From positions 310,001-374,000 of the forward strand of contig NZ_CP108131.1 in the NCBI RefSeq assembly GCF_036203305.1: a stretch of 64,000 nucleotides of DNA, written 5' to 3'. Shown in pieces: positions 25,497-33,208 of the stretch. A model generated the notes under the pieces. That model did not search any database. It had not been told where the DNA came from and saw only the letters and a program-made list of their open reading frames with translations. The translations under genes were made by a program, and so were the position numbers. This stretch comes from Streptomyces sp. NBC_00190 (GTDB taxonomy: Bacteria; Actinomycetota; Actinomycetes; Streptomycetales; Streptomycetaceae). Each line of letters opens with the position of its first letter. Within the stretch, counting starts at the first letter, position 1.

Positions 25497-25991
25497 TCAG
25501 GCGAGGTCGGTGGCGGGCTCGGTCGCGTAGTGGCTCATCGCCTCGATGTTGGCCTGTGGTGTCAGCGGCCGGCCGCCGGCGAGCACCTCCTGGAGGTCTC
25601 GGAAGTACTGCACGTACAGGTCGGGGGTGAAGGTGCTGAGCATGACGGCGGGTTGGTCGGTCAGGTTGGCGAAGGTGTGCGGGGTGCCGGGCGGAACCAT
25701 CACGAGCGTGCCCGTGGTGGCGTCGTGGTCCTCGTCCCCTACGGTGAACCGGACGGTGCCGGAGAGGATGTAGAAGCCCTCGTCGTGCAGGCCGTGGCGG
25801 TGCTGCGGCGGTCCCTGGGTGTGCGGGGCGAGGACGGACTCGGCGATCGCGAGGCGGTGCCCGGTGTGGCTGCCGTCCTCCAGGACGCGCATGCGCGTGG
25901 TGCCCAGAACGATCGTCTCGCCCTCGCCGGGACCCACCACCGACAGGGCGGGTCCGGTCCGCGGCTCGCTGTTTCGTGCTTCTTCGGTCAT
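25497..25991 (-). CDS. cupin-domain protein
   Basis: 164 aa from the ATG at 25991; a GTG six bases earlier is also possible. The cupin motif 1 is 'PQHRHGLHDEGFYILSGTVR' with metal ligands His, His, Glu. Motif 2 is 'LVMVPPGTPHTFANLTDQPA' with the fourth His. This is a small single-domain cupin, possibly a dioxygenase, isomerase or quercetinase-like enzyme. It is divergent from a LysR gene across an 81-bp gap containing a palindrome. Confidence 0.85.
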   Translation of the reverse strand: MTEEARNSEPRTGPALSVVGPGEGETIVLGTTRMRVLEDGSHTGHRLAIAESVLAPHTQGPPQHRHGLHDEGFYILSGTVRFTVGDEDHDATTGTLVMVPPGTPHTFANLTDQPAVMLSTFTPDLYVQYFRDLQEVLAGGRPLTPQANIEAMSHYATEPATDLA

Positions 25992-26046
25992 GCTCACCAG
26001 TGCACCGCCCGAGCTGCTTCAGTGTCCAAGACCCGTTCCACGGCGC

Positions 26047-26065
26047 CGATACCCGGTGGGTATCG
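26047..26065. promoter_or_regulatory. palindromic operator between cupin and LysR genes
   Basis: CGATACCC-GGT-GGGTATCG is a perfect 8-bp inverted repeat ending 7 bp before the LysR GTG. The position suggests autoregulation plus control of the divergent cupin/DoxX genes. Confidence 0.65.
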
Positions 26066-26072
26066 TTGCAGC

Positions 26073-26924
26073 GTGGAGCTACGTACCTTGCGCTATTTCG
26101 TCGCGGTCGCCGAGGAACTCCACTTCGGCCGGGCCGCCATGCGACTGCACATGAGCCAGCCGCCCCTGAGCCGGGCGATCAAGCAGTTGGAAGCCGAGGT
26201 CGGGGCCCTGCTCTTCGCCCGCTCGCCCACCGGCGTCACGCTCACTCCCGTGGGCACGGTGCTGCTCGACGAGGCGCGGGCCCTGCTCGACCATGCCGAC
26301 CGCGTCCGGGTACGCGTGAGCACGGCAGCCGGCGCCGCGACCATCACCATCGGCATCCTGGGCGACGGCACCGACCCGGGAGTGTCCAGGCTGGCCGCCG
26401 CCTACCGCCGAAACCACCCCGGCATCGACATCCGCATCCGCGAGACCGATCTGACCGACCCGACGTGCGGGCTGCGCGCCGGACTGGTCGACGTCGCCCT
26501 GACCCGGGCGCCGTTCGACCAAACCGCCCTGACGGTCCGTGCGCTGCGGACCGATCCGGTCGGCGTGGTCCTGCGCGCCGACGATCCGCTGGCCCGCCGC
26601 GACGGCCTGCGACTGGCCGAGCTGAGCGACCGCCGCTGGTTCCAGTTCCCGCAGGGCACCGACCCCGTCTGGCAGTCGTACTGGAACGGCGGCAGGCCGC
26701 GCGAGGGCCCAGTGGTGCGTGCCGTCCAGGAATGCCTGCAGGCCGTGCTGTGGGACGGCACGGTCGGCCTGGCCCCGCTCGGACACGACCTGCCCGCGGA
26801 GCTGGCCGTGGTACCGCTGACCGACATGCCGCCGAGCCCAGTGGTGGCGGCGTGGAACAAGAGCGACACCAACCCGTTGATCCGATCCTTCATCGAGACC
26901 GCGACGACCGCCTACCGTCACTGA
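26073..26924 (+). CDS. LysR-family regulator
   Basis: 283 aa from the GTG at 26073, where the family start 'ELRTLRYFVAVAEELHFGRA' begins. The HTH includes 'AAMRLHMSQPPLSRAIKQLE'; the effector domain follows from about residue 90. It is divergent from the cupin gene and is followed by a convergent NTF2-like relic. Likely role: control of the cupin/DoxX pair. Confidence 0.9.
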   Translation: MELRTLRYFVAVAEELHFGRAAMRLHMSQPPLSRAIKQLEAEVGALLFARSPTGVTLTPVGTVLLDEARALLDHADRVRVRVSTAAGAATITIGILGDGTDPGVSRLAAAYRRNHPGIDIRIRETDLTDPTCGLRAGLVDVALTRAPFDQTALTVRALRTDPVGVVLRADDPLARRDGLRLAELSDRRWFQFPQGTDPVWQSYWNGGRPREGPVVRAVQECLQAVLWDGTVGLAPLGHDLPAELAVVPLTDMPPSPVVAAWNKSDTNPLIRSFIETATTAYRH

Positions 26925-26981
26925 GCACCGGCAACCGGCGCTGCCGCAACTCAGGTTCTGGCTCAGATTCGTGCTGGTGGG

Positions 26982-27444
26982 TCAGTGCTGACCGGAGTTC
27001 CGAGCGAGTGCGGCCTCGCGTTCGAGTGAGATGTCCCGCAGGAGCGCGGTGTCCTGGTAGAACGTTCGTTTCTTGGCGATCTTGCCGTCTATGACGTCCA
27101 CCAGTTCGATGACGGTCATGGTCCACGGGTGCCGTCGATGTCGGTGCCGCTGTTGGTGGTGACGACGACCACGCGGGTGGGGCGCCTTCGGCGATGAGCT
27201 CGTCGATGCGGATGGCCGCGACGTCCAGGCCGGTCAGCCGGTGCATCCCGTGGCGGGCGGGGACGATGGCGGCTCCGTGGTGGACGCCGCTGCCGGGGTG
27301 GCCCCAGTTGAGTTCCAGCTCCTGTTCGTCGGAGAGATCCTTCAGGGTGGCGAAGTCCGGTCCGCCTTCTCGCAGGGCGGCTTCGTAGAAGCGACGGACC
27401 ACGTCCTTGTTCGCCTCGGCCCGGGTGGGGTGTGCGATGGGCAT
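26982..27444 (-). pseudogene. NTF2/SnoaL-like protein with two frameshifts
   Basis: From ATG 27444: 'RAEANKDVVRRFYEAALREG' up to 'RIDELIAEG'. One base is then missing and the family sequence continues as 'PTRVVVVTTNSGTDIDGT'. A second one-base change gives 'MTVIELVDVIDGKIAKKRTF' and ends with TGA at 26982. All parts of the gene are present. The two small indels could be genuine or sequencing errors. Confidence 0.72.
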
Positions 27445-27543
27445 CGGACGTGTCCTTGTCGTGTGCAAGTTTCCGGGACCGTCGCGGATCAGTCCCGGAA
27501 GCTGGGGGTGTGTCGGTGCGCCCGGTCGTCGGGGCGCGCCTGG

Positions 27544-29067
27544 TCAGGCGGCGAGGGAGCCGAACCAGCGGGTGGCGGCGCGCCGGAATGCCTCGGGGTC
27601 GGGGTCGGGGCCCTCGGCCCAGGCCACGACGCCGTCGGGCCGGATCAGCAGGGCGCCGAACCCGAGGCCGTTGGCGACCGGGCCGGGAACGTAGCGGATG
27701 CGGTCCTGCCAGCGGGCGGCGGTCTCCCGCAGGCTATGGCCGGCGGTGAAGTCGAGGGCGAGGCCCTGTCCTTCGCGCAGCAGGTCTCCGAGGCGGGTGC
27801 CGTCGCCGAGGCGGAAGTCCGGGGCGGTGAAGCCGACGGACGGCTGGTTGTTGCCCAGGTCGTAGTGGTGGGCGAGCCCGGAGGTGTTGCGGAAGACGTG
27901 GGTGGTGCCGTCGATGGTGCGCAGCAGGTCGTGGACGAGCCGGCGCAGGGCCGGGGCGTTGGGGCCGGGGTGCATCGTGGCGACCTGGGCGCGCGACCAG
28001 TCGAGGATGGCGGCGCCGACGGGGTGGCGCTCGGCGGTGTAGGTGTCGAGCAGGTCCTCGGGGGCTGTGCCGTGGAGGGTGGCGGCGAGCTTCCAGCCGA
28101 GGTTCATGGCGTCGCCGATGCCAAGGTTGAGTCCTTGGCCGCCGAGCGGGGAGTGGATGTGGGCGGCGTCGCCGGCGAGCAGGATGCGGCCGTTGCGGTA
28201 GGTGCTGGTCTGCATGGCGCGGTCGGTGAAGCTGGAGGCGAGGTGGACCTCGTTGATCGTGACGTCGGTGCCGGAGATGCGGCGCAGGACCGTCTGGAGG
28301 TGGTCGGGGGTCAGCAGCTGGGAGCGGTCGAAGGCACCGCCGTCGAAGTCCATCATGCCCAGGTGCCCTTCGAAGGGCGTGCGCAGGTACATGCCGGTCG
28401 GCGTCAGGTTGAAGCCCAGGTCCAGCTTGTCCGGGTCCTTGAGGGCCACGCGGGCGACGTAGCCGGTGAACAGGGGCTCGGTGCCGACGAAGTCGAAGCC
28501 CGCCAACTGGCGCACCGCGCTGCGTCCGCCATCGCATCCCACGAGCCAGCGTGCGCGGTAGTCGCATCCGCCGGCCCGCGCCAGGACGCCGTCGCCGTCC
28601 TGGGTGACGGCTTCCAGCGGGGCGCCGCGCACGATCCGTGCGCCGAGCGCGGTCACCCGCTCCTCCAGGACGCCGGTGACCGCTTCGAGGCTGGTCATGA
28701 TCCCTTCCATCGCCGGGCCGGGCAGCCGTGGCGGGAGGACGCCGGGGTCGATGTCGGCGGGGTCCAGGCGCAGGCCCGCGAAGTGGCTCACGTCGCGCGG
28801 GGCGGGCGCCTCGTGCGCATCGGGGTGCGCGCCGACCTGCTGCGCGTCGGCGCGTGAGGCGTCCAGGAGGGCGGTGAGCATCCCGCGGCGGTAGAACGCC
28901 TCGACGGATCCGACGTTCAGGCCGCGCATTCCCAGCGGGAGCTCCTTGAACGGCGAGGCCGCCTCCGGGTCCTTCTCCAGCACCAGGACCGAGTGGTTCG
29001 CCAGGGCGAGTTCGCCGGCGAGGAACAGGCCCACCGGACCGGCCCCCACGATCACCACGTCGTGCAT
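27544..29067 (-). CDS. class A FAD-dependent aromatic hydroxylase (PheA/TfdB-type, Rox-like)
   Basis: 507 aa from the ATG at 29067, with GGAGGAG 7 bp before it. Motifs: 'VIVGAGPVGLFLAGELALAN' (GxGxxG near residue 8), 'WLVGCDGGRSAVRQLAGFDF' (DG motif) and 'LLAGDAAHIHSPLGGQGLNL' (GD motif). A thioredoxin-like C-terminal tail ends 'LLIRPDGVVAWAEG'. This architecture is shared by phenol hydroxylases, polyketide-tailoring hydroxylases and rifampicin monooxygenase. It is larger than and distinct from the three TetX-like enzymes. It is divergent from a TetR gene with three operators between them. Substrate unknown. Confidence 0.88.
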   Translation of the reverse strand: MHDVVIVGAGPVGLFLAGELALANHSVLVLEKDPEAASPFKELPLGMRGLNVGSVEAFYRRGMLTALLDASRADAQQVGAHPDAHEAPAPRDVSHFAGLRLDPADIDPGVLPPRLPGPAMEGIMTSLEAVTGVLEERVTALGARIVRGAPLEAVTQDGDGVLARAGGCDYRARWLVGCDGGRSAVRQLAGFDFVGTEPLFTGYVARVALKDPDKLDLGFNLTPTGMYLRTPFEGHLGMMDFDGGAFDRSQLLTPDHLQTVLRRISGTDVTINEVHLASSFTDRAMQTSTYRNGRILLAGDAAHIHSPLGGQGLNLGIGDAMNLGWKLAATLHGTAPEDLLDTYTAERHPVGAAILDWSRAQVATMHPGPNAPALRRLVHDLLRTIDGTTHVFRNTSGLAHHYDLGNNQPSVGFTAPDFRLGDGTRLGDLLREGQGLALDFTAGHSLRETAARWQDRIRYVPGPVANGLGFGALLIRPDGVVAWAEGPDPDPEAFRRAATRWFGSLAA

Positions 29068-29152
29068 GTGGATTCTCCTCCAGTCGCGAGCCCCGGCCTG
29101 GCCGGGGTTCGGCGGATCGAGACCGTGCTCTGTGAGACTCGAAGCCACAGCC

Positions 29153-29206
29153 TTGGAGCATTGCTCCAATATTGGAACGATACTCCATGTTGGAGCAGTG
29201 CACCAA
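29153..29206. promoter_or_regulatory. triple TetR operator (TTGGA-type)
   Basis: Three successive sites: TTGGAGCATTGCTCCAA (29153-29169, perfect palindrome), TTGGAACGATACTCCA (29172-29187) and TTGGAGCAGTGCACCAA (29190-29206). They are spaced 18-19 bp apart, about two helical turns, between the divergent hydroxylase and TetR genes. The same consensus occurs at 17754-17802. Confidence 0.85.
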
Positions 29207-29224
29207 GCCTGGCAGGATGAGGGC

Positions 29225-29965
29225 ATGACCACACCGACACCCCAGTCACGAAGGCGCAGGCAGGTGCTCTCGCGCGAGCGCATCATCGAGGCGGCAGTCG
29301 GGCTGCTGGACGCGGCGGGGGCGGAAGCCCTGACGGTCCGCGCGCTGTCCGAGCGCCTGTCCACCGGGTCCGGGGCCATTTATCACCACGTGGGAAACAT
29401 GGGAGAGCTGCTGCTGGCGGCGACCGAGAGCGTCGTTGCCGCCGCCCTTCCGGGCTTCCCCGCCCCGCAAGAGCCCGCACCAACTCCCGGGGCCGAGGAC
29501 ACTGGCCGGGCCGAGATCCGCGCCGCCGCTCTCGGCCTGTACGACGCGGTCGCCGAGCACCCCTGGCTCGCGACCCAGCTCGCCGTACAGGTCACTCGCA
29601 GCCCCTGGGGAACGGTGACACCGCGGGTCTTCGAGAGCATCGGCGGGCACGTGCGCACGCTGGGCATTCCGCGAAGCGACTGGTTCGCCACGACCTCGAC
29701 GCTGGTCCACTACATCCTCGGTGCCACCAGCCAGAACGCTCAGCCCTCCGACACCGCAGGCGACCTTGCAGCCCCGCGGGCCCGTGCGGAGCGCGCCGAG
29801 TTCCTCGACTCCGCGTCCAAGGCATGGCAGAGCCTCGACCCCGACGAATACCCGTTCCTCCACGACATCGCCGACCAGATGCGCCAGCACGACGACCGGG
29901 AGCAGTTCCTCACGGGCATCGAACTCATCCTCGCCGGCATCACCGCCATCAGCCGCCCTTCCTGA
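29225..29965 (+). CDS. TetR-family regulator
   Basis: 246 aa from the ATG at 29225, 18 bp after the third operator site. The HTH 'LTVRALSERLSTGSGAIYHH' nearly matches that of the TetR at 17823, and the C-terminal 'DPDEYPFLHDIADQM' segment is also shared ('DPGRYPFVHAAATQL' there). It has a longer N-terminal arm and a Pro-rich insert near residue 85. It probably represses the divergent hydroxylase and its own gene, and could bind the operators at 17754 as well. Confidence 0.9.
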   Translation: MTTPTPQSRRRRQVLSRERIIEAAVGLLDAAGAEALTVRALSERLSTGSGAIYHHVGNMGELLLAATESVVAAALPGFPAPQEPAPTPGAEDTGRAEIRAAALGLYDAVAEHPWLATQLAVQVTRSPWGTVTPRVFESIGGHVRTLGIPRSDWFATTSTLVHYILGATSQNAQPSDTAGDLAAPRARAERAEFLDSASKAWQSLDPDEYPFLHDIADQMRQHDDREQFLTGIELILAGITAISRPS

Positions 29966-30024
29966 ACCGCGCCCGCCGGAAGCCGACTGACCCGGCCCTT
30001 CCCGCCTGCGGGCCCGCACCGCGC

Positions 30025-30111
30025 TCGCCCCGGACCCGGTTTCCCTTTGACGAGCAGGGCGTGGCCGTCACGGACGACCAGGCCGGTCGCGGCGGTGCGG
30101 ACGCGGCTCAT
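30025..30111 (-). pseudogene. start of a NUDIX-like gene, truncated
   Basis: An ATG overlapping the stop of the NUDIX gene (ATGA, 30108-30111) opens 'SRVRTAATGLVVRDGHALLV' and 'KGK', a typical NUDIX first strand. The sequence then turns into basic low-complexity residues. It looks like the last gene of the operon, cut short by a deletion. Confidence 0.5.
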
Positions 30112-30596
30112 GCCGGCATCCCCTCTTGGAGGTAGGCGGCGCGGCCGGCCAGGGCTGCGGCATGAAGCGTGGTGAGCGTCTGACGGTGCGCCGCGAGGAG
30201 ATCCGGGAGGTCGTCGGGGTGGTGGAAGGCGTGCCGGTCGTGCTCGGGGCTGAGCTGGATCTGCTGACCAGCGGCGAGCCGCGCAGCGAAGAAGTAGTCC
30301 ACGACGGGGCCGGTGCCGAGGACGTTGGCTCTGTGGTCGATTCCGATGAGGCGCGGTTGCGAGCCCAATGTGATGCCGGTCTCCTCGCCGATCTCCCGGC
30401 GGGCCGCCGGCCACGGGTTCTCGCCCTCATCGACCATGCCGCCTGGCAGCCACCATGTCCCGCTGGCACCTTCCTGGCCGGGGCCGTACCGAAGTAGGAG
30501 CATTCGGTCCTGGTCGTCCAGAAGCATGACGCACGACGCCACGAGCGCCTGGGGCTGCGTCTTCACCCACTCCTCGCGGGGGATCCAGTCACCCAC
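30108..30596 (-). CDS. NUDIX hydrolase
   Basis: 162 aa, GTG start immediately after the MazG-like stop. The NUDIX box reads 'GGMVDEGENPWPAARREIGE' followed by 'ETGI', with the full set of metal-binding glutamates. It hydrolyses a nucleoside diphosphate linked to some other group; the exact substrate cannot be inferred. It is the fourth gene of a compact operon with another NUDIX gene, a P-loop kinase and a MazG-like gene. This suggests removal or recycling of non-standard nucleotides. Confidence 0.88.
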   Translation of the reverse strand: MGDWIPREEWVKTQPQALVASCVMLLDDQDRMLLLRYGPGQEGASGTWWLPGGMVDEGENPWPAARREIGEETGITLGSQPRLIGIDHRANVLGTGPVVDYFFAARLAAGQQIQLSPEHDRHAFHHPDDLPDLLAAHRQTLTTLHAAALAGRAAYLQEGMPA

Positions 30597-30929
30597 TCAC
30601 GCCTCCCGGGCCGAGAGGGTGCGGGCAGTGGTCTTCTCAAGGTGCGCGGCGAACGCAGCAGCGGGATCGGGGATGCCGAGCCGGTGGAGGGACACCATAG
30701 ACGTCACCACCACGTCGCAGACCTCGGCGGCCACGTCGTCCCACGTGTGGGACTGGCCCTTGCGGGGGTTGGCGCCGGAAACGCCGACGACGGCCCGTGC
30801 CGCCTCGCCGAACTCCTCGCCGATCTTCAATACCTGCAAAGCCTCCCGCTGTTCGGCGGGGACGTCCGCGGCCTTCTCGTCGAGAAAGGCTGCCAGCTCG
30901 GCGGTGGTGCCCCAGGTCGTCTTGTCCAC
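30597..30929 (-). CDS. MazG-like nucleotide pyrophosphohydrolase
   Basis: 110 aa. All-alpha MazG-type signatures are visible: 'LKIGEEFGEAARAVVGVSG' with the EExxE metal ligands and 'WDDVAAEVCDVVVTSMVSLH' with the ExxD pair. The length matches short single-domain MazG-like proteins of Streptomyces, which cleave NTPs or dNTPs to monophosphates. It abuts the downstream NUDIX gene with no gap and lies 14 bp after the kinase gene. Confidence 0.82.
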   Translation of the reverse strand: MDKTTWGTTAELAAFLDEKAADVPAEQREALQVLKIGEEFGEAARAVVGVSGANPRKGQSHTWDDVAAEVCDVVVTSMVSLHRLGIPDPAAAFAAHLEKTTARTLSAREA

Positions 30930-30943
30930 GCCGGGTTTTCCTT

Positions 30944-31460
30944 TCAGTGCTCGGCAGGTCGCAAGCCGGCCTTGGTGAGGATCAGGTCGGCTGTGTCGTC
31001 CAACGAGGAGTCAGCGCCGATGATGTGCTCGCCGAGCCCTTCGATCAGGTCGTTGGGTGTGTACCAGGAGTGCATTTCCTGCTCGCCGTACTCGGCGGCC
31101 TGCGGTTTCGTAGCGTGCCGGACCAGGGTTTCGGCAAACGGGACGTCCAGGTACAAGGCGTGGACCGGGCCGGGGTGGCCTGCGGCCAGTTTCGTGAGTA
31201 TCTCCCCGTACCGGCAGGCTGTCAGGATGCCTTCGAGGACAACGTGGAACCCGTGGTCGAGGGCGTAGCGGACGGTCAGGTCGATGAGGCCGATGTTGGC
31301 GCCGCCCGGCACGTCCCGCTCCTGGAGTACGAACCTGCGCAGGTTGTCCTGGCCGATGATGGCCACGCCCGCGTCCGTACCGCGCGCGCAGGGCCTGGGC
31401 GACGCTCGTCTTCCCGGAGCCGGACGGGCCGCGCAGGATGATCAAGGTCGGTGCGCTCAC
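30944..31460 (-). pseudogene. P-loop kinase (AAA/zeta-like) with one frameshift
   Basis: The start 'SAPTLIILRGPSGSGKTSVA' contains a perfect Walker A (GPSGSGKTS). The frame breaks near 31380 within 'RARYG' and continues in another frame as 'AIIGQDNLRRFVLQERDVPG', 'GFHVVLEGILTACRYGEIL' and 'SWYTPNDLIEGLGEHIIG'. Together they make a complete kinase of about 172 aa. The missing bases fit collapse of a TACGG duplication. It overlaps the upstream NUDIX gene by 4 bp, so it belongs to the operon. It may be a real pseudogene or a sequencing error. Confidence 0.75.
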
Positions 31461-31903
31461 GGCTGACAGGTCCTCTCGGTCACCCTGGCCGACTCCGCCG
31501 CGGCGAGTTTCCTGAGCACCGGGACGAGCTGCGGCGGCATGATGCTGAGCTCGTCCAAGGCGGCCTCGGTGAAGGGGATCTCGTCCAGGTGGTACTCGCC
31601 CCTGCCTTCCTGGGTGAACTCGGGCCCGGTGCGGTCGTCGAACGACCAGGTGGAGATGTTTGCCAGGTAGATGAACTGGTGCTCTTGGCCGCCTTCCAGG
31701 GTGTGGACGAGGCGGGTGATGTCCGCTTCTCCGGCGATCTCCTCGCGGATCTCCCTGCGGAGCGCGTGCTCGCGGCTTGCGTCCCCGGGTTCGACGCCGC
31801 CGCCGGGAAGGACCCAGTACACGGGCCTATCGGGCCTGGTTCGCCGGAGTAGGAGCAGTGTCCGGTCTGGTGTGAGGAGGATGGCGCGTACTCGTTCAGC
31901 CAT
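31457..31903 (-). CDS. NUDIX hydrolase
   Basis: 148 aa from the ATG at 31903; an in-frame GTG/ATG at 31948 would give 163 aa. The NUDIX box 'GGGVEPGDASREHALRREIR' plus 'EEI' has Asp where the first conserved Glu normally stands, and the rest is intact. It is the first gene of the four-gene operon and overlaps the kinase by 4 bp. Confidence 0.83.
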   Translation of the reverse strand: MAERVRAILLTPDRTLLLLRRTRPDRPVYWVLPGGGVEPGDASREHALRREIREEIAGEADITRLVHTLEGGQEHQFIYLANISTWSFDDRTGPEFTQEGRGEYHLDEIPFTEAALDELSIMPPQLVPVLRKLAAAESARVTERTCQP

Positions 31904-31937
31904 GGGTGCCTGCTTCGTCGTTGGTGGTGGTGCGCCT

Positions 31938-32213
31938 GTGGGACTCATAGGGAACGTAGCGCGAACGCCCGGAATTGGCGGCCTTCTGTTCCGTCTGCTT
32001 GTCCCCTTGATCGCCTTCTTCGAGGCGACTCAGCGATTGACCCTAGAGGCGGACTCACAGGGTCCGGTTTTCGCCATAACCTGGAACGTAACTCGCGTCG
32101 CAGCATGCGTCGTCGCCGTGGCTCTCATGGGACACACGGTGTGGAGCTGGCGCGTTCGGCGTGGCCGAGCCGACGGGCGAACGGAAGCTGCCGCGCCTGC
32201 ACGGCGTCTCTGA
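31938..32213 (+). CDS. small putative membrane protein
   Basis: 91 aa from a GTG at 31938, divergent from the NUDIX operon. Two hydrophobic stretches ('GLLFRLLVPLIAFFEA', 'AACVVAVALMGHTVW') are separated by a polar loop, and the tail is basic. No family recognised and no clear ribosome site; it might be chance. Confidence 0.35.
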   Translation: MGLIGNVARTPGIGGLLFRLLVPLIAFFEATQRLTLEADSQGPVFAITWNVTRVAACVVAVALMGHTVWSWRVRRGRADGRTEAAAPARRL

Positions 32214-32301
32214 CACCTTGTTATGACGTTATCCATAGGCCCAAACGCTCCATGCTGATCCGTCTCACTCTGCTGCCCTCACGAGCACGAAGGGTACGGG
32301 C

Positions 32302-32523
32302 ATGTACGACGAAGAACGGTCGCCGCTGCTGACGCTGGAAGAGATGCACGATGTCATCGACGTCCTGGTGCACGACCTCGCCGCACGGTCCCGTCCCGCG
32401 AGTGAGCCCGCCCGCACCCCTACCGCAACGTGGGTGCGGCAGCACCGTCGGGGCAGGTGGATGAGAGGCGAACGTCATGGGCGACACCCCGAGGAGTCGC
32501 GACGCCAGGAGCGGTTCGGATAG
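32302..32523 (+). CDS. small hypothetical protein
   Basis: 73 aa from an ATG at 32302. The first 30 residues ('MYDEERSPLLTLEEMHDVID') look like an acidic helical protein, the rest is basic low complexity. The stop region overlaps a minus-strand frame. Weak. Confidence 0.3.
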   Translation: MYDEERSPLLTLEEMHDVIDVLVHDLAARSRPASEPARTPTATWVRQHRRGRWMRGERHGRHPEESRRQERFG

Positions 32524-32729
32524 TAGGCCGGGAACACACGGCGCCGTCCGCGCCGTTGGCCCTCCTGTCGGTCAGTCTCCGCACGTGTACCGGCTCGTGC
32601 CGTTGCTTCCCGTACGACTGCTGCGTCGTCCCGTCCCTTCGCGCGCTGGACCAGGAGGGCGCCGACGGCGCCGAGCCCGGCGACTCCGAGGCCGCTGACG
32701 GTCGCGAGGATCGTCTCCAGCATCGCCAT
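32475..32729 (-). CDS. small putative single-span membrane protein (holin-like)
   Basis: 84 aa from ATG 32729. A hydrophobic segment ('ILATVSGLGVAGLGAVGALL') is followed by a basic tail. The style resembles small phage membrane proteins, but no family can be named. Confidence 0.3.
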   Translation of the reverse strand: MAMLETILATVSGLGVAGLGAVGALLVQRAKGRDDAAVVREATARAGTRAETDRQEGQRRGRRRVFPAYYPNRSWRRDSSGCRP

Positions 32730-33208
32730 CGCGTGATCGTCCACCCGGTTCCCCCACGGGCCGCAACGTTCATGCCAGGGATCTGACCGAGAGAGCGCGG
32801 CGTGGCGGATTCCGGCCTGGGGCGCGGTGGCCGTTGGGGCGGCGGACGCGGACATCGGTCCAGAGGACACGGCCCCGTGACCGATAAGACGCTGACCCAG
32901 CAGATCGCCAACTCGAGCGCACAGCCCGACAGATCCAGTGCTCGACCGACAGGTGCAGTGCTCAGTCACAGGGAGGTGCGGTCGGTGACCTGCGCACACT
33001 CGCGTTCGATTCGCGCAGCGGTGGGGCAGTCGATAGGGTGCCAGGTCACGACCGCCTCCGGTTCGAACCGCGGGCAGGTCAGGGTTCTGCCGCAGCTCGT
33101 GGCACCTCCGCAGCTGCCATGCCGGCACCTGCCTGCCCGGGTCTTGGGACACGGGGCGGCCTTCACGGCCGGGCAGTCGGGTTCCGGTCGACGGGTCAGG
33201 AGGAACGA
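32730..33208. other. no recognised gene; upstream region of IMP dehydrogenase
   Basis: Frames open through here run into the IMP dehydrogenase frame without a ribosome site until AGGAGGA just before 33209. The promoter is presumably within this stretch. Confidence 0.5.

Noticed and set aside
32105..32332. Small + strand gene
   Set aside because: No ribosome site, and composition is random; it overlaps better though still weak candidates.
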